A DNA stretch of 64,000 bases from Ruegeria atlantica (GTDB taxonomy: Bacteria; Pseudomonadota; Alphaproteobacteria; Rhodobacterales; Rhodobacteraceae), in contig NZ_WQCF01000010.1 in the NCBI RefSeq assembly GCF_013032455.1, positions 62,001 through 126,000 of the forward strand, given 5' to 3'. Below the pieces are notes generated by a model, which worked only from the letters and a program-made list of their open reading frames with translations, did not search any database and was not told the DNA's origin. Positions within the stretch are counted from its first letter, which is position 1. Every line of letters begins with the position of its first letter. The position numbers and the translations under genes are program-made. This document shows, piece after piece, positions 41,756 to 52,551 of this stretch.

Positions 41756-42733
41756 ATGGACAAGTACCCGGACCAAAAGCGCGCAGTTCAATATCTGCAC
41801 CCGCCGATCGACCCCTTCGATCAGCGCATGCTGGATGTGGGCCAAGGCCATCGCATCTATATGGAACAATGCGGAAATCCGAAAGGGATACCGGTTGTGG
41901 TGCTGCATGGAGGACCCGGTGGCGGCTGTAGCCCGGCGATGCGGCGGTATTTTGATCCCGATGTCTATCGGGTGATTCTGTTTGATCAACGCGGTTGCGG
42001 GCGCTCGCGGCCACATGCGTCGGTGACTGACAACACCACTTGGCATCTGGTGGCCGATATCGAACGGCTGCGGACCCTGCTGGATATCGACGATTGGATT
42101 GTGTTCGGCGGCAGTTGGGGGGCGACCCTGGCTTTGATCTACGCTCAGGCACATCCTGATCGGGTCGCTCGTTTGGTGCTGCGCGGTGTGTTCCTGGCTA
42201 CGCAGGCCGAGCTGGATTGGTTCTATGGCGGCGGTGCAGGCAAGTTCTGGCCCGAGCAATGGGCCAAATTCACCGCTCTGCTGACCGAAGATGAGCTGTC
42301 CGACACGATCAGAGCCTATAACAAGCGCTTGTTCTCGGGTGACCGCGCCACAGAGATTCTGTACGCGCGGGCCTGGTCGGCCTGGGAAAACGCGCTGGCA
42401 TCGGTCCACGCACCGGGTGGCGTCGGAGAAAGCCCCGGCGAATATGCCCGTGCCTTTGCGCGGCTTGAGAATCACTATTTCATCAACGGTGCTTTCCTTG
42501 AGAAAGATGGCCAGATTTTGGATCAGATGGACAAGGTCGCCCACATCCCCGGCCATATCGTGCAGGGGCGTTACGACATGATCTGCCCACCGCAAGCCGC
42601 CTGGAGCCTGGCTGAACGCTGGCCCAATGCAGAGTTGAAAATGGTGCGCAATGCAGGCCATGCCCTGTCCGAACCCGGAATCAGCGCCGAGCTAGTCCGC
42701 ATCATGGACCGCGTGGCCGAGGGGGTGGCATGA
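41756..42733 (+). CDS. pip: Prolyl iminopeptidase
   Basis: 325 residues, alpha/beta hydrolase fold, cytoplasmic. The oxyanion region VLHGGPGGGCSPAMRRYFDP and the nucleophile elbow FGGSWGATLALIYAQAHP are family signatures, and the C-terminal NAGHALSEPGIS supplies the catalytic His. It removes N-terminal proline from peptides. Its stop overlaps the following substrate-binding protein gene by 4 bases, which suggests coupled peptide use. Confidence 0.94.
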   Translation: MDKYPDQKRAVQYLHPPIDPFDQRMLDVGQGHRIYMEQCGNPKGIPVVVLHGGPGGGCSPAMRRYFDPDVYRVILFDQRGCGRSRPHASVTDNTTWHLVADIERLRTLLDIDDWIVFGGSWGATLALIYAQAHPDRVARLVLRGVFLATQAELDWFYGGGAGKFWPEQWAKFTALLTEDELSDTIRAYNKRLFSGDRATEILYARAWSAWENALASVHAPGGVGESPGEYARAFARLENHYFINGAFLEKDGQILDQMDKVAHIPGHIVQGRYDMICPPQAAWSLAERWPNAELKMVRNAGHALSEPGISAELVRIMDRVAEGVA

Positions 42734-43551
42734 CTCGGATGGACCGTCGTGCTCTGTTCGCCTCGGGTGCTGCGGCTGCGCTGCTTGCAGCCACGGGCGC
42801 GTCTTTAGCGGATACGCCGAAAAAGGGCGGCACATTGCGGTTGGCTGTGCCGCGCGATGACAGCCTAGAGCAGGTGGCCCGGGGCGCCGTGTTCGACACC
42901 CTGACCGAGATCGCGCCCGACGGCACCTTGCGCGGTGAACTGGCAACAGGCTGGCACACCGATGCCCACGCGCGTATCTGGCGCTTTGACTTGCGCCAAG
43001 GCATCACGTTCCACGATGGCGCGGCGCTGGCAGTAGAAGATGTGGTCGCGGTTCTTCGTGAGGTTGGACAGGCCGAGGCGCTGACGACCGACTCGGTGCG
43101 GTTGGAATTGGCCGAGGCCAATCCGGGCTTGCCCTTCTTGCTGGCCGACAGCCGCTTTGTCATCACGCGGGACGGGCAGGGTGTGACGCCTCTGCCCACA
43201 GCCAACGGCACTGGATGCTACCGTGTGGAACGGGCCGAAGATGATCGACATTTCCTAGGACGCAAGGTGGCGGGGCACTACAAGGACGGTGCGGCCGGGT
43301 GGGCCGAGGCGTTCGAGATTATCGTCATCCCCGACGCCCGCATCCGAGCCGAGGCCCTGCGGGACGGTTATGTGGATGTTGCGGCGCTGCCCGCGAGTGA
43401 TGATTTGAGAGGCCAGCGCGGCCTGCGCTATCACCCCAGCGAATCGGACATGGCGCTGGCCGTGGCCCCGCATGTGGGTATGCCGCGCCAGATCGGGGCG
43501 AGACGCGCGCTGGACGACGGGCGTATTGCCGAACGGTGGTGGCGGGCGTAA
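42730..43551 (+). CDS. Short ABC-transporter substrate-binding protein, family 5
   Basis: 273 residues with a Tat-like signal ([20 protein letters not shown]). The mature protein shows only the N-terminal lobe of a family 5 peptide/nickel-type binding protein ([20 protein letters not shown], then [20 protein letters not shown]). Family members usually have about 500 residues, so the central and C-terminal lobes are missing or much reduced. ATG 42730 overlaps the pip stop by 4 bases. No permease or ATPase gene is next to it. It may be a solitary binding protein or a decaying gene. Confidence 0.75.
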   Translation: MTRMDRRALFASGAAAALLAATGASLADTPKKGGTLRLAVPRDDSLEQVARGAVFDTLTEIAPDGTLRGELATGWHTDAHARIWRFDLRQGITFHDGAALAVEDVVAVLREVGQAEALTTDSVRLELAEANPGLPFLLADSRFVITRDGQGVTPLPTANGTGCYRVERAEDDRHFLGRKVAGHYKDGAAGWAEAFEIIVIPDARIRAEALRDGYVDVAALPASDDLRGQRGLRYHPSESDMALAVAPHVGMPRQIGARRALDDGRIAERWWRA

Positions 43552-43660
43552 ATCCGTTCACGACGCCTGCCGGGGGTTGCAGTTTCGACAAACCCTGCGT
43601 ATATGCAGTTTCAACAGCGGCGTGTCGGGCTTCGGTCCGGGGCTCCACCGGAAAAGATCG

Positions 43661-43683
43661 ACGGGCCGCGCGCCCGTTTTTTT
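43661..43683 (+). terminator. Intrinsic terminator in front of rimP
   Basis: ACGGGC-N5-GCCCGT followed by a run of seven T lies 29 bases upstream of the rimP start. It ends transcripts from the substrate-binding-protein gene, or acts as an attenuator in the rimP-nusA-infB leader if the promoter lies upstream of it. Confidence 0.75.
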
Positions 43684-43711
43684 GTGCCCGTATGACAGGG
43701 TAGAGAACCTG

Positions 43712-44302
43712 ATGACAAACGACCTGATAGCCAAAGCTGCCATTGACAGGCGACTGGCCGAGATCATCACCCCCGTGATTGAGGATCTGGGGTATGAGCT
43801 TGTCCGCATCCGCCTGATGAGCGGTAAGCAGACCACACTGCAGATCATGGCTGACAAGCCCGATGGCGGCATCGAAGTGGATGACTGCGCCGAAATCTCG
43901 AACGCGGTCAGCGCCACTCTGGATGTTGAGGACCCGATTCTCGACGCATACACGCTGGAAGTGTCCAGCCCCGGAATCGACCGCCCTTTGACCCGTCTCA
44001 AAGATTTCGAAACGTTCGAAGGGTATGAGGCCAAGATCGAAACCGCCGAACTGATCGACGGTCGTCGCCGCTTCAAGGGTGAACTGGCGGGGATCGAAGG
44101 GGATGAGGTTCTGATCAACATCCCCGAAGGCTCCGAGACGATCACCATCGGTCTGCAATTCGACTGGCTGAGCGATGCCAAGCTGGTCCTGACCGATGAC
44201 CTGATCAAGGAAATGTTGCGCCAGCGCAAAGACGCCGGTGCCCTGAACGAAAACGCTTTCGACGAGATTGAGACCGAAGGGTCCGAAGAGGAGACGAACT
44301 GA
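43712..44302 (+). CDS. rimP: Ribosome maturation factor RimP
   Basis: 196 residues from ATG 43712. Family marks are [20 protein letters not shown], the central [19 protein letters not shown] and the [13 protein letters not shown] signature of the YlxS/RimP fold. It helps mature the 30S subunit. First gene of the rimP-nusA-ylxR-infB operon, with a one-base overlap to nusA. The longer frame upstream reaches into the region before the leader terminator and is not used. Confidence 0.94.
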   Translation: MTNDLIAKAAIDRRLAEIITPVIEDLGYELVRIRLMSGKQTTLQIMADKPDGGIEVDDCAEISNAVSATLDVEDPILDAYTLEVSSPGIDRPLTRLKDFETFEGYEAKIETAELIDGRRRFKGELAGIEGDEVLINIPEGSETITIGLQFDWLSDAKLVLTDDLIKEMLRQRKDAGALNENAFDEIETEGSEEETN

Positions 44303-45915
44303 TGGCAATCACCTCAGCCAACCAGCTGGAGCTGCTGCAGACCGCCGAGGCCGTGGCCCGCGAAAAGATGATCGACCCCGGTCTGGTTGTCGAAGCGATG
44401 GAGGAATCGCTCGCTCGCGCCGCCAAAAGCCGTTACGGCGCCGAGATGGACATCCGCGTGTCGATCGACCGTAAGACCGGCAAGGCGACCTTCACCCGCG
44501 TTCGAACCGTGGTCGAGGACGAGGAACTGGAAAACTACCAGGCCGAGATGACCGTCGAACAGGCGAAACAGTACATGGAGTCGCCTGAAGTTGGTGATGT
44601 CTTCGTGGAAGAAGTACCGCCGGTAGAAATGGGCCGTATCGCTGCCCAGTCGGCCAAGCAGGTCATCCTGCAAAAGGTGCGTGAAGCAGAACGCGATCGT
44701 CAATACGAAGAATTCAAGGATCGCGCAGGCACCATCATCAACGGTGCTGTTAAGCGCGAGGAGTTCGGCAATGTCATCGTCGATCTGGGCGGTGCCGAGG
44801 CCGTTCTGCGCCGCAATGACAAGATCGGCCGCGAAAGCTATCGCCCGAATGACCGCGTGCGTGCCTATATCAAGGAAGTCCGCCGCGAGGTGCGTGGCCA
44901 CCAGATCTTCCTGTCGCGCACCGCGCCGGAATTCATGGCCGAGCTGTTCAAGATGGAAGTGCCGGAAATCTATGACGGCATCATCGAGGTCAAGGCCGTG
45001 GCCCGTGACCCCGGTTCGCGCGCCAAGATCGCTGTGATCTCGTATGACGGTTCGATTGATCCCGTCGGTGCCTGTGTTGGTATGCGCGGCAGCCGCGTGC
45101 AGGCCGTTGTAAACGAACTGCAAGGCGAAAAGATCGACATCATCCCGTGGAACGAAGATCAGCCGACCTTCCTGGTGAACGCGTTGCAACCTGCCGAGGT
45201 CTCCAAGGTGGTTCTGGATGAAGAAGCTGGCAAAATCGAGGTTGTAGTTCCAGAGGAGCAGCTGAGCCTCGCCATCGGCCGCCGTGGTCAGAACGTGCGT
45301 CTGGCCAGCCAGCTGACCAACCTGGACATCGACATCATGACCGAGGCCGAAGAATCAGCGCGTCGTCAGAAGGAATTCGAAGCCCGTACGCAGCTGTTCA
45401 TGGAAACGCTCGATCTGGACGAATTCTTCGCTCAGCTGCTGGTTTCCGAAGGCTTCACCAACCTCGAAGAAGTCGCCTATGTTGAGATCGACGAGCTTCT
45501 GGTCATCGACGGCGTTGACGAAGGCACTGCACAGGAACTGCAAACCCGTGCGCGTGAATTCTTGGAAGCACAGGCTAAGGCAGCTCTGGATGCGGCCCGT
45601 GCGCTGGGCGTCGAGGATAGCCTTATTGAATTCGAGGGCCTGACACCCCAGATGGTAGAGGCATTGGCAAAGGATGACGTGAAGACGCTGGAAGACTTTG
45701 CCACATGCGCCGATTGGGAACTGGCCGGTGGCTGGACCACGGTCGACGGTGAGCGTATCAAAGATGACGGTGTGCTTGAGCCTTTCGGCGTTTCGCTGGA
45801 AGAAGCACAGGATTTGGTTATGACCGCGCGCATCATGCTGGGTTGGGTTGACCCGGCCGAGCTGGAGCAAGCCGAAGAAGATGGCGAAGCTGTAGACGAG
45901 GAAGCCGAGGCCTGA
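44302..45915 (+). CDS. nusA: Transcription termination/antitermination protein NusA
   Basis: 537 residues. The order of domains is: N-terminal RNA-polymerase-binding domain (about 1-125), S1 domain (about 135-200), two KH domains (about 230-345; [20 protein letters not shown] and [20 protein letters not shown]), and C-terminal helix-hairpin-helix-like acidic repeats. The tail ends in Glu/Asp-rich residues. NusA sets pausing and termination rates. It starts at ATG 44302, one base within the rimP stop. ylxR follows after 22 bases. Confidence 0.97.
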   Translation: MAITSANQLELLQTAEAVAREKMIDPGLVVEAMEESLARAAKSRYGAEMDIRVSIDRKTGKATFTRVRTVVEDEELENYQAEMTVEQAKQYMESPEVGDVFVEEVPPVEMGRIAAQSAKQVILQKVREAERDRQYEEFKDRAGTIINGAVKREEFGNVIVDLGGAEAVLRRNDKIGRESYRPNDRVRAYIKEVRREVRGHQIFLSRTAPEFMAELFKMEVPEIYDGIIEVKAVARDPGSRAKIAVISYDGSIDPVGACVGMRGSRVQAVVNELQGEKIDIIPWNEDQPTFLVNALQPAEVSKVVLDEEAGKIEVVVPEEQLSLAIGRRGQNVRLASQLTNLDIDIMTEAEESARRQKEFEARTQLFMETLDLDEFFAQLLVSEGFTNLEEVAYVEIDELLVIDGVDEGTAQELQTRAREFLEAQAKAALDAARALGVEDSLIEFEGLTPQMVEALAKDDVKTLEDFATCADWELAGGWTTVDGERIKDDGVLEPFGVSLEEAQDLVMTARIMLGWVDPAELEQAEEDGEAVDEEAEA

Positions 45916-45937
45916 TCCCAGGCCTTGGGGTGCGTGC

Positions 45938-46561
45938 ATGGGTCGCGGTGGCGTCCATAAGGATCGGTCCGAGGGGCCTGAGCGCAAGTGCATCGCCACA
46001 GGCGAGGTACAGCCGAAATACGGGCTGATCCGCTTTGTGACGGGGCCGGACGGTCAGGTCTATCCGGATGTCGCGGCGAAATTGCCGGGTCGGGGGGTCT
46101 ATGTGGCGGCAGATCGTGCTGCGCTGGACAAGGCCGTGGGCAAGAAGCTGTTTGCGCGTGGGTTCAAGGCGCAGGTCACTGTGCCAAAGGACCTGACGGA
46201 AGAAGTTGAAAAGCAAGTTGCGCGCCGTGTGGTAGAATTGCTCAGCTTGGCGCGCAAATCCGGCGACGCGGTCGCAGGGTACGAAAAGGTCAAAACGTGG
46301 CTGGACCGGGAAGAGGCCCAGGTACTGATTCAGGCCGCAGATGGATCGGGGCGCGGCAAGTCGAAATTGAGCACGCCGCACTTTGGAAAATACATCGGCT
46401 GGCTGACGGCGGACGAGTTAGGGCAGGCATTTGGGCGCCAAACGGTGATTCATGCGGCCTTGGCCTCTGGTGGACTCGCCAAACGTGTTGTAGAGGAAGC
46501 GCAGCGCCTGCGTGGCTTGCGCGAAACGGATGACGGCGGCAGGGGCCGCACGGAAGGGTAA
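45938..46561 (+). CDS. ylxR: YlxR family RNA-binding protein with L7Ae-like domain
   Basis: 207 residues. The N-terminal DUF448/YlxR domain is seen in [20 protein letters not shown] and the [19 protein letters not shown] stretch. The C-terminal half (about residues 95-195) resembles an L7Ae/L30e-like domain ([20 protein letters not shown]), so this is the two-domain form, longer than the ~100-residue Bacillus YlxR. It lies between nusA and infB, the standard place, 8 bases from infB. An RNA-related role is expected. Confidence 0.88.
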   Translation: MGRGGVHKDRSEGPERKCIATGEVQPKYGLIRFVTGPDGQVYPDVAAKLPGRGVYVAADRAALDKAVGKKLFARGFKAQVTVPKDLTEEVEKQVARRVVELLSLARKSGDAVAGYEKVKTWLDREEAQVLIQAADGSGRGKSKLSTPHFGKYIGWLTADELGQAFGRQTVIHAALASGGLAKRVVEEAQRLRGLRETDDGGRGRTEG

Positions 46562-46569
46562 GAAGCTTT

Positions 46570-49044
46570 ATGAGCGAGAATGACGGCAAAAAGACATTGG
46601 GTCTTCGTGGCGGGGCACGCCCCGGAAATGTGAAACAGAGTTTCAGCCACGGACGTACCAAGAATGTCGTGGTGGAAACCAAACGCAAACGCGTGGTGGT
46701 TCCCAAGCCGGGCGCCGGCAAACCGGGTGGCGGAGCGACGCCGTCGGGTGATCCGTCGCGCCGCCCTGCGGGTATCTCTGACGCGGAAATGGCACGCCGG
46801 ATGAAGGCGCTGCAGGCCGCCAAAGCGCGTGAGGCCGAAGAGGCCGCCGCCCGCGAGGCTGCCGAAAAGGCGCGTGAAGAAGAACGCGCCCGCCGCCGCG
46901 CGGAACAAGAGGCCAAGGAACGCGAACAGCGTGAGGCTGAAGAACGCGCGCGCCAGAAGGCCGAAGAAGAAGATCGCAAGCGCAAAGAGGCAGAAGAAGC
47001 TGCCAAACGTGCTGCTGCCGCCCCGACCCCGGAAGAACCCAAGGCTGCCCGCGCCCCGGCCAGCAAGCCTGCTCCGGCTGCGACTCCGCGCAAGCAGGAT
47101 CGCGAACGCGAACAGCGCGGCCGTGGCAAGGGTCGTGATGACAACCGCCGTTCGGGCAAACTGACACTGGGTCAGGCCACTGGTGGCGAAGGCAATCGCC
47201 AACGCTCGATGGCGTCGATGAAGCGCAAGCAGGAGCGTGCGCGTCAGAAAGCCATGGGCGGTCCGGTCGAGCGGGAAAAGGTGATCCGCGACGTTCAGCT
47301 GCCCGAGGCGATCATGGTGTCCGAGCTGGCCAACCGTATGGCCGAGCGTGTGGCTGACGTTGTCAAATCGCTGATGCAGATGGGCATGATGGTTACTCAG
47401 AACCAGACCATCGACGCAGACACCGCCGAACTGATCATCGAAGAATTTGGCCACAAGGTCACCCGCGTATCCGATTCGGACGTGGAAGACGTCATCAAAG
47501 AGGTCGAGGACAAGGACGAGGACCTACAGCCGCGTCCACCGGTCATTACCATCATGGGTCACGTTGACCACGGTAAGACCTCGTTGCTGGATGCGATCCG
47601 CGATGCGCGTGTCGTTGCCGGTGAGGCCGGGGGAATCACCCAGCATATCGGCGCCTATCAGGTTAAAACCGATGGCGGTACCACGCTGACCTTCCTGGAT
47701 ACGCCGGGCCACGCGGCCTTTACGTCGATGCGTTCGCGTGGGGCTCAGGTCACGGATATCGTGGTACTGGTCGTTGCTGCCGACGACGCGGTGATGCCGC
47801 AGACCATCGAGGCGATTAACCATGCCAAGGCGGCCGAAGTGCCGATGATCGTGGCGATCAACAAGGTCGACAAGCCGGACGCAAACCCGGACAAGGTGCG
47901 TACGGATCTGCTGCAACACGAAGTCATCGTCGAGAAGATGTCCGGTGAAGTTCAGGACGTCGAAGTATCGGCCATCACCGGTCAGGGCCTGGATGAGCTG
48001 CTGGAAGCCATCGCGCTGCAGGCTGAAATTCTGGAACTGAAAGCCAACCCTGATCGCGCCGCCCAAGGCGCCGTGATCGAGGCGCAGCTGGATGTGGGCC
48101 GTGGTCCCGTAGCCACCGTTCTGGTTCAGAACGGCACGCTGCATCAGGGCGACATCTTCGTTGTGGGTGAGCAATACGGTAAGGTCCGTGCGCTGATCAA
48201 CGACAAGGGCGACCGCGTCAAGGAAGCTGGTCCGTCGGTTCCGGTCGAGGTTCTGGGTCTGAACGGCACGCCCGAGGCTGGTGACGTTCTGAACGTGACC
48301 GAGACCGAAGCGCAGGCGCGTGAGATTGCCGCCTATCGTGAGCAAGCTGCCAAAGACAAACGCGCCGCCGCTGGTGCCGCAACGACCCTTGAACAGCTGA
48401 TGCAGAAGGCCAAGGAAGACGAAAACGTCACCGAGCTGCCGATTCTGATGAAGGCAGACGTGCAGGGTTCGGCAGAGGCCATCGTTCAGGCGATGGAAAA
48501 GATCGGCAACGACGAAGTACGCGTGCGCGTTCTGCATTCGGGCGTTGGTGCGATTACCGAGACGGATGTAGGTCTGGCCGAAGCCTCCGGCGCACCGATC
48601 TTCGGGTTCAACGTCCGTGCCAATGCTTCGGCACGGAACACCGCGAACCAGAAGGGTGTCGAGATTCGCTATTACTCGGTGATCTATGACCTCGTAGACG
48701 ACGTGAAAGCCGCCGCATCCGGCCTGCTGAGCGCCGAGATCCGCGAGAAGTTCATCGGTTATGCCGAGATTCGCGAAGTCTTCAAGGTCACCGGCGTCGG
48801 CAAGGTTGCCGGCTGTCTGGTTACCGAAGGTGTTGCCCGCCGTTCCGCAGGCGTCCGCCTGCTGCGCGACAACGTGGTGATCCACGAAGGCACGTTGAAG
48901 ACCCTGAAACGCTTCAAAGACGAAGTGGCCGAGGTTCAGTCGGGTCAGGAATGCGGCATGGCGTTCGAGAACTACGACGATATCCGCGCAGGCGACGTGA
49001 TCGAAATCTTCGAGCGCGAAGAGGTCACCCGAACGCTGGACTGA
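46570..49044 (+). CDS. infB: Translation initiation factor IF-2
   Basis: 824 residues. The N-terminal ~190 residues are a highly charged, Glu/Arg/Ala-rich and low-complexity region (residues 80-170). The IF2 N2-like segment follows (residues 235-295). The GTPase domain has G1 [29 protein letters not shown] (G3) and [12 protein letters not shown] (G4). The C-terminal domains III and IV bind fMet-tRNA. It delivers initiator tRNA to the ribosome. The last gene of the operon, followed by a strong terminator. Confidence 0.97.
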   Translation: MSENDGKKTLGLRGGARPGNVKQSFSHGRTKNVVVETKRKRVVVPKPGAGKPGGGATPSGDPSRRPAGISDAEMARRMKALQAAKAREAEEAAAREAAEKAREEERARRRAEQEAKEREQREAEERARQKAEEEDRKRKEAEEAAKRAAAAPTPEEPKAARAPASKPAPAATPRKQDREREQRGRGKGRDDNRRSGKLTLGQATGGEGNRQRSMASMKRKQERARQKAMGGPVEREKVIRDVQLPEAIMVSELANRMAERVADVVKSLMQMGMMVTQNQTIDADTAELIIEEFGHKVTRVSDSDVEDVIKEVEDKDEDLQPRPPVITIMGHVDHGKTSLLDAIRDARVVAGEAGGITQHIGAYQVKTDGGTTLTFLDTPGHAAFTSMRSRGAQVTDIVVLVVAADDAVMPQTIEAINHAKAAEVPMIVAINKVDKPDANPDKVRTDLLQHEVIVEKMSGEVQDVEVSAITGQGLDELLEAIALQAEILELKANPDRAAQGAVIEAQLDVGRGPVATVLVQNGTLHQGDIFVVGEQYGKVRALINDKGDRVKEAGPSVPVEVLGLNGTPEAGDVLNVTETEAQAREIAAYREQAAKDKRAAAGAATTLEQLMQKAKEDENVTELPILMKADVQGSAEAIVQAMEKIGNDEVRVRVLHSGVGAITETDVGLAEASGAPIFGFNVRANASARNTANQKGVEIRYYSVIYDLVDDVKAAASGLLSAEIREKFIGYAEIREVFKVTGVGKVAGCLVTEGVARRSAGVRLLRDNVVIHEGTLKTLKRFKDEVAEVQSGQECGMAFENYDDIRAGDVIEIFEREEVTRTLD

Positions 49045-49065
49045 TCCGGTACGGTATAGAAATAG

Positions 49066-49099
49066 AAAACAGCGGCCCGAAAGGGCCGCTGTTTTTTTT
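49066..49099 (+). terminator. Intrinsic terminator of the rimP-nusA-infB operon
   Basis: A perfect 13-pair stem (AAAACAGCGGCCC / GGGCCGCTGTTTT) with loop GAAA, ending in a run of eight T. It also lies on the 3' side of the convergent cyclase gene and could stop both directions. Confidence 0.94.
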
Positions 49100-49240
49100 G
49101 GAAGGCCGCAGGACCTCGTTGGTTTGTGCGAGATTTTCTGATTCCAGCCAGTGCCGCAATTCTTACAATTCTGTCCTGTATGAGAGGTGAGTCTGGGTAA
49201 ACGTCGGCTGTGCGGACAAAGTTGCTATTTAATATTGTGG

Positions 49241-50585
49241 CTATGCAGCGGAATAGACCCAAACCTTTACACCGGATGCTCGCCCCCGAATTTCTTGGTA
49301 GCCAGCAAGTGTCAGTCGGTCGAGGTTCGGCACATTCCCAATTTTTTTGGATAGCACGCACCAACTCGTCGCTGGCAACGAGCTGCGCATCGAGGTCGCG
49401 AGTAAGATGTTCAATCCTGCTGGCAATATTCACGGTATCGCCGATTACACCATATTCAAGTCTGCGTTCATTCCCCATATCTCCGGCCACGACTGTGCCC
49501 CAATGAAGTCCGATGCCTACACGGATAGGCTCAAGGCCAGACAACAGTCTGTCCTCATTCCAATCCTTTAGGGCGTCGATCATCGCGAAAGAGCAATTCA
49601 ATGCGTTTGCTGGATCGTCAGGGCTTGGGTCAGGCGTTCCAAAAGTCGCCATAAGCCCATCGCCTATGTATTTGTCCAAAGTTCCATTGTTGTCGAAAAC
49701 GGCCTTACCCAGGCGCTCATGATAACCTCGAAGAAGGTCAATCACCTCCTCGGCGTTCGCGTTCTCACAGAGCTTTGTGAAACCCAAAATGTCAGCGAAT
49801 AGCACTCCGACTTCCTGCTGTCTTGCGGTAGCAATCTTGGCATCCGAGTTGCTCAACTGGTTGACAACATTTGGCGAAAAATACCGGGCCAAACTCGCGC
49901 GTTTTCGTTCGGTCGAGAGCAAGTTCCACACGAGCCGACGGGAACGCGCCACTACGATTGCGAGGCCTGCAGAAACTATCAAAACGACCAGGAGCTCTGT
50001 CGCTGCATATCCAAGGAAAAGAAAGTTGAGGTCTGATCCAGCTTCAAGCAAAGAGTCTACAGATTGTTCCTGCAAATCTAGGTTGCTGTACACGCTAGGC
50101 TGGCTCAAAAACCACACCCACATTCCTACGCGGGCAAGAATGATGCTCAGCCCGCACCAGACAACCAGCACAGGTCGAAAGCTGAAAGACGCCTGCATCA
50201 AGAACATAAAGAAATAGAGGAAACGGGCCGAATCCATCGCAATGGCCGGTGGTAGGGGATCATCATTAAAGGGTGAGCTTAGCGTGAAGACCAAAGCCAA
50301 CAGAGCGCAATCAAGGGAAACAAAAATCAGCTGGAGCCATAGTCCGGTATGACGCGTACGAGCGGCGGCGTACTGAAGCCCGCCGAGTACGACGAAGACA
50401 AAGATTTCCAGAAGATTGAAGTAATACGTCGGTCCCGTTTCTGTACTGTCGATGGCTTGCCACAAAAGAACAAGAACCAAAGCGACGGTGCGAACTTTGG
50501 CGGCCAGCAAAATGCCACGGCGTTCCTCTTCTGCAAAGGCTGCCTCGCTGCGTTCCAGCAATCTGTTTTGGATCTTATCTGACAT
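49241..50585 (-). CDS. Class III adenylate/guanylate cyclase, membrane-bound; C-terminus frameshifted at an A7 run
   Basis: About 448 residues if corrected. About four to six N-terminal TM helices (residues 30-210) are followed by the cyclase catalytic domain (residues ~255-400): EVGVLFADILGFTKLCENAN, GTLDKYIGDGLMATFG and RLEYGVIGDTVNIASRIE, with the metal-binding Asp residues. At the A7 run (T7 on plus, 49342-49348) the frame is off by one. As written, it reads on through the infB terminator to 48972 with an implausible tail; skipping one A gives NVPNLDRLTLAGYQEIRGR and stops at TAG 49241-49243, a typical cyclase end. This may be a sequencing error, a phase-variable site or a real mutation. 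AT-rich compared with neighbours. Confidence 0.72.
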
Positions 50586-50778
50586 ATCCCTGGTATCTTA
50601 GACGGGCTCTCAAGATCGCCAAACCAATCTCATTTGGGAAATCCAAAGAGAAACGTTAAGACTGCTTTGGGCTCGAACCGGACATTCGAGGCTCGGTCAA
50701 AAAAGTACGGTTTGAATTGGTTGTGTTGGCTTTTTGAGGCAAAGGCCAAATCTGTCTAATGCTCAATACCCCTTATTA

Positions 50779-51603
50779 TCACCACGTGGCCAAAAACGTC
50801 CCCGGATGCATGATGATGTCGAAATGCTGCATCCCTTTTCTCAGATCAAAACTGACCGAATGCCCTCCCTTGCGCAGCAGTTCCGCATAATCCCGACTCT
50901 GGCGGATAAACTCGGGCGTGTCGCGTTCGGCCACTGTCACGTGATAGCGCGGGCCGGGGGTGGGCAGGTGCAGGATGGGTGACAAGTCGTGCACTTCGAC
51001 CGGCGTCAATTGAAGCGGGTCGTTGACGGGTGTCAGGCTGATCGGTTCCAGATCATAAATTCCGCTGATCAGGATCACATCGCGTACGCGTAGTCTTGCG
51101 CGAGCCAGTTCATTGGCCGAAGTCGCCATCACCATGGTTGCCAAATGCGCCCCGGCACTGTGTCCTGACAGGGTAATCCGCGACGGATCAAAACCCAGCG
51201 TATCGGCCTGAGATGCCAGCCACACCAGCGCATCTCGGCACTCGGTGATCATGTCACTGATGCGCGCGGTCGGGGCGAGAGTGTAATTCAGCGTCGCAAA
51301 GGCTTGTCCGCTCTCAACTATGGCAGGCGCCATCATGGCGGAGTCGCGATGGCTCAGGGCTTGCCAATAGCCGCCGTGAATGAACACGTGCAGGGGTGCG
51401 TTGGTCACGCGTGCCGGGAAGAAGTCCAGAACTTGCGCGGGGCTGTCACCATAAGAGAGGTTCTCTTTCACCTCCAACCGTGCGCGGTGCTGTGCGCTCA
51501 GCGCGGCGTAGCTGTCCAGATAAGGCGTCAGGTCGCCGCCGATCATCGAGCTGGGAGAGTATTCCTGGTCCAGCTCTTCCCGTGTGAAACCCCGGTACAG
51601 CAT
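50779..51603 (-). CDS. Kynurenine formamidase-like alpha/beta hydrolase
   Basis: 274 residues. The HGGYW motif at residues 76-80 and the nucleophile elbow GHSAG (in ITLSGHSAGAHLATM) define the arylformamidase-type branch of alpha/beta hydrolases, and a late catalytic His is in KGMQHFDIIMHP. It lies 3 bases after kynA on the same strand, so it probably hydrolyses N-formylkynurenine, the product of KynA. It is not the metal-dependent KynB fold. The 193 bases before the cyclase gene carry nothing clear. Confidence 0.85.
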   Translation of the reverse strand: MLYRGFTREELDQEYSPSSMIGGDLTPYLDSYAALSAQHRARLEVKENLSYGDSPAQVLDFFPARVTNAPLHVFIHGGYWQALSHRDSAMMAPAIVESGQAFATLNYTLAPTARISDMITECRDALVWLASQADTLGFDPSRITLSGHSAGAHLATMVMATSANELARARLRVRDVILISGIYDLEPISLTPVNDPLQLTPVEVHDLSPILHLPTPGPRYHVTVAERDTPEFIRQSRDYAELLRKGGHSVSFDLRKGMQHFDIIMHPGTFLATW

Positions 51604-51606
51604 CGC

Positions 51607-52488
51607 TTACTCCTGCTCGGCATACATCAGTTCGGTACGCACATCGTAGAGATCATGGAAAAAGCGCAAATCCAAGGCCTTGCGTAGGAAAGAGACACCG
51701 CTGGACCCGCCGGTGCCAGGTTGATCGCCGATCACCCGCTCTACCGCGGTCACGTGATCGAACCGCCAGCGCTGGAACAGGGATTCCACATCCATCAGCT
51801 TTTCGGCCAGCGCATAAAGGTCCCAGTACCGATCCGTGTCACGATACACTTGCGCCCAGATTTTCACCACTCGCGGGTCGCCGGAATAGGGGTGTGCATA
51901 GTCGCGATCCAGTAGATCCTGCGGCACGTCAAACCCTTGGCGTGCCAGCATAAACAGCACTTCGTCATAGAGCGACGGTTTCGCAAGCGCATCGGTCAGC
52001 ATCGCTATAACCTCTGGGTCGTGCTCATGCACCTTTAGGGTCGCGGCGTCCTTGTTGCCCAGAATGAACTCGATCTGACGGTAACCATAGCTTTGAAAAC
52101 CCGATGAATTGCCCAAAGCTTGCCGAAAAGTCATGTAATCGGCAGGCGTCATGGTCAGCAGCGTTTCCCAGGCCGAGATCAACTGTCGCTGGATCGCCTT
52201 CACCCGGTCGAGGTTCTTCATCGCCTGACCGAAATCGTCCTGTTGCAGGAAGTGGCGCGTTTCGACCAGTTGATGGTGCATCAGCTTCAGCCACAGCTCG
52301 CTGACCTGATGGATGATGATGAACAGCATCTCATCGGGTTGCGCAGGGTCTTGAAAGGTCTTTTGCAGGTTCAACAGCGTCTTGAGCTGCAGGAAGTCGC
52401 CATAGCTTTTGCGATGGGTTTCCGCGAAATCAGTGACCAGAGAATCCTCGATTCCGCGTTCCAGATACCGATCATCCTTGTCGCCCAT
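51607..52488 (-). CDS. kynA: Tryptophan 2,3-dioxygenase
   Basis: 293 residues from ATG 52488 (GGAGGAG five bases before it); the frame to 52539 adds 17 residues without support. Family features are FIIIHQVSELWLKLMHHQLV with the haem-pocket residues, and SSGFQSYGYRQIEFILGNKD, plus VGDQPGTGGSSGVSFL-like C-terminal segment. The enzyme oxidises tryptophan to N-formylkynurenine. Followed 3 bases later by the formamidase-like gene; tdh-kbl are upstream on the same strand, 63 bases away. Confidence 0.95.
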   Translation of the reverse strand: MGDKDDRYLERGIEDSLVTDFAETHRKSYGDFLQLKTLLNLQKTFQDPAQPDEMLFIIIHQVSELWLKLMHHQLVETRHFLQQDDFGQAMKNLDRVKAIQRQLISAWETLLTMTPADYMTFRQALGNSSGFQSYGYRQIEFILGNKDAATLKVHEHDPEVIAMLTDALAKPSLYDEVLFMLARQGFDVPQDLLDRDYAHPYSGDPRVVKIWAQVYRDTDRYWDLYALAEKLMDVESLFQRWRFDHVTAVERVIGDQPGTGGSSGVSFLRKALDLRFFHDLYDVRTELMYAEQE

Positions 52489-52551
52489 GTGCTCCTCCAA
52501 ACGCCTGAGTTTCCCCTTGTTTAGGGGTTGAACCCGCACTGCGCCAGAGCG

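Noticed and set aside
47524..48885. 453-codon minus-strand frame opposite infB
   Set aside because: Shadow of the infB GTPase and C-terminal domains; His/Asp-rich antisense product.
48972..49240. C-terminal extension of the cyclase reading frame into the 3' end of infB
   Set aside because: It reads antisense through the infB terminator and coding end, and has no cyclase character; the alternative frame gives a normal cyclase end at 49241.
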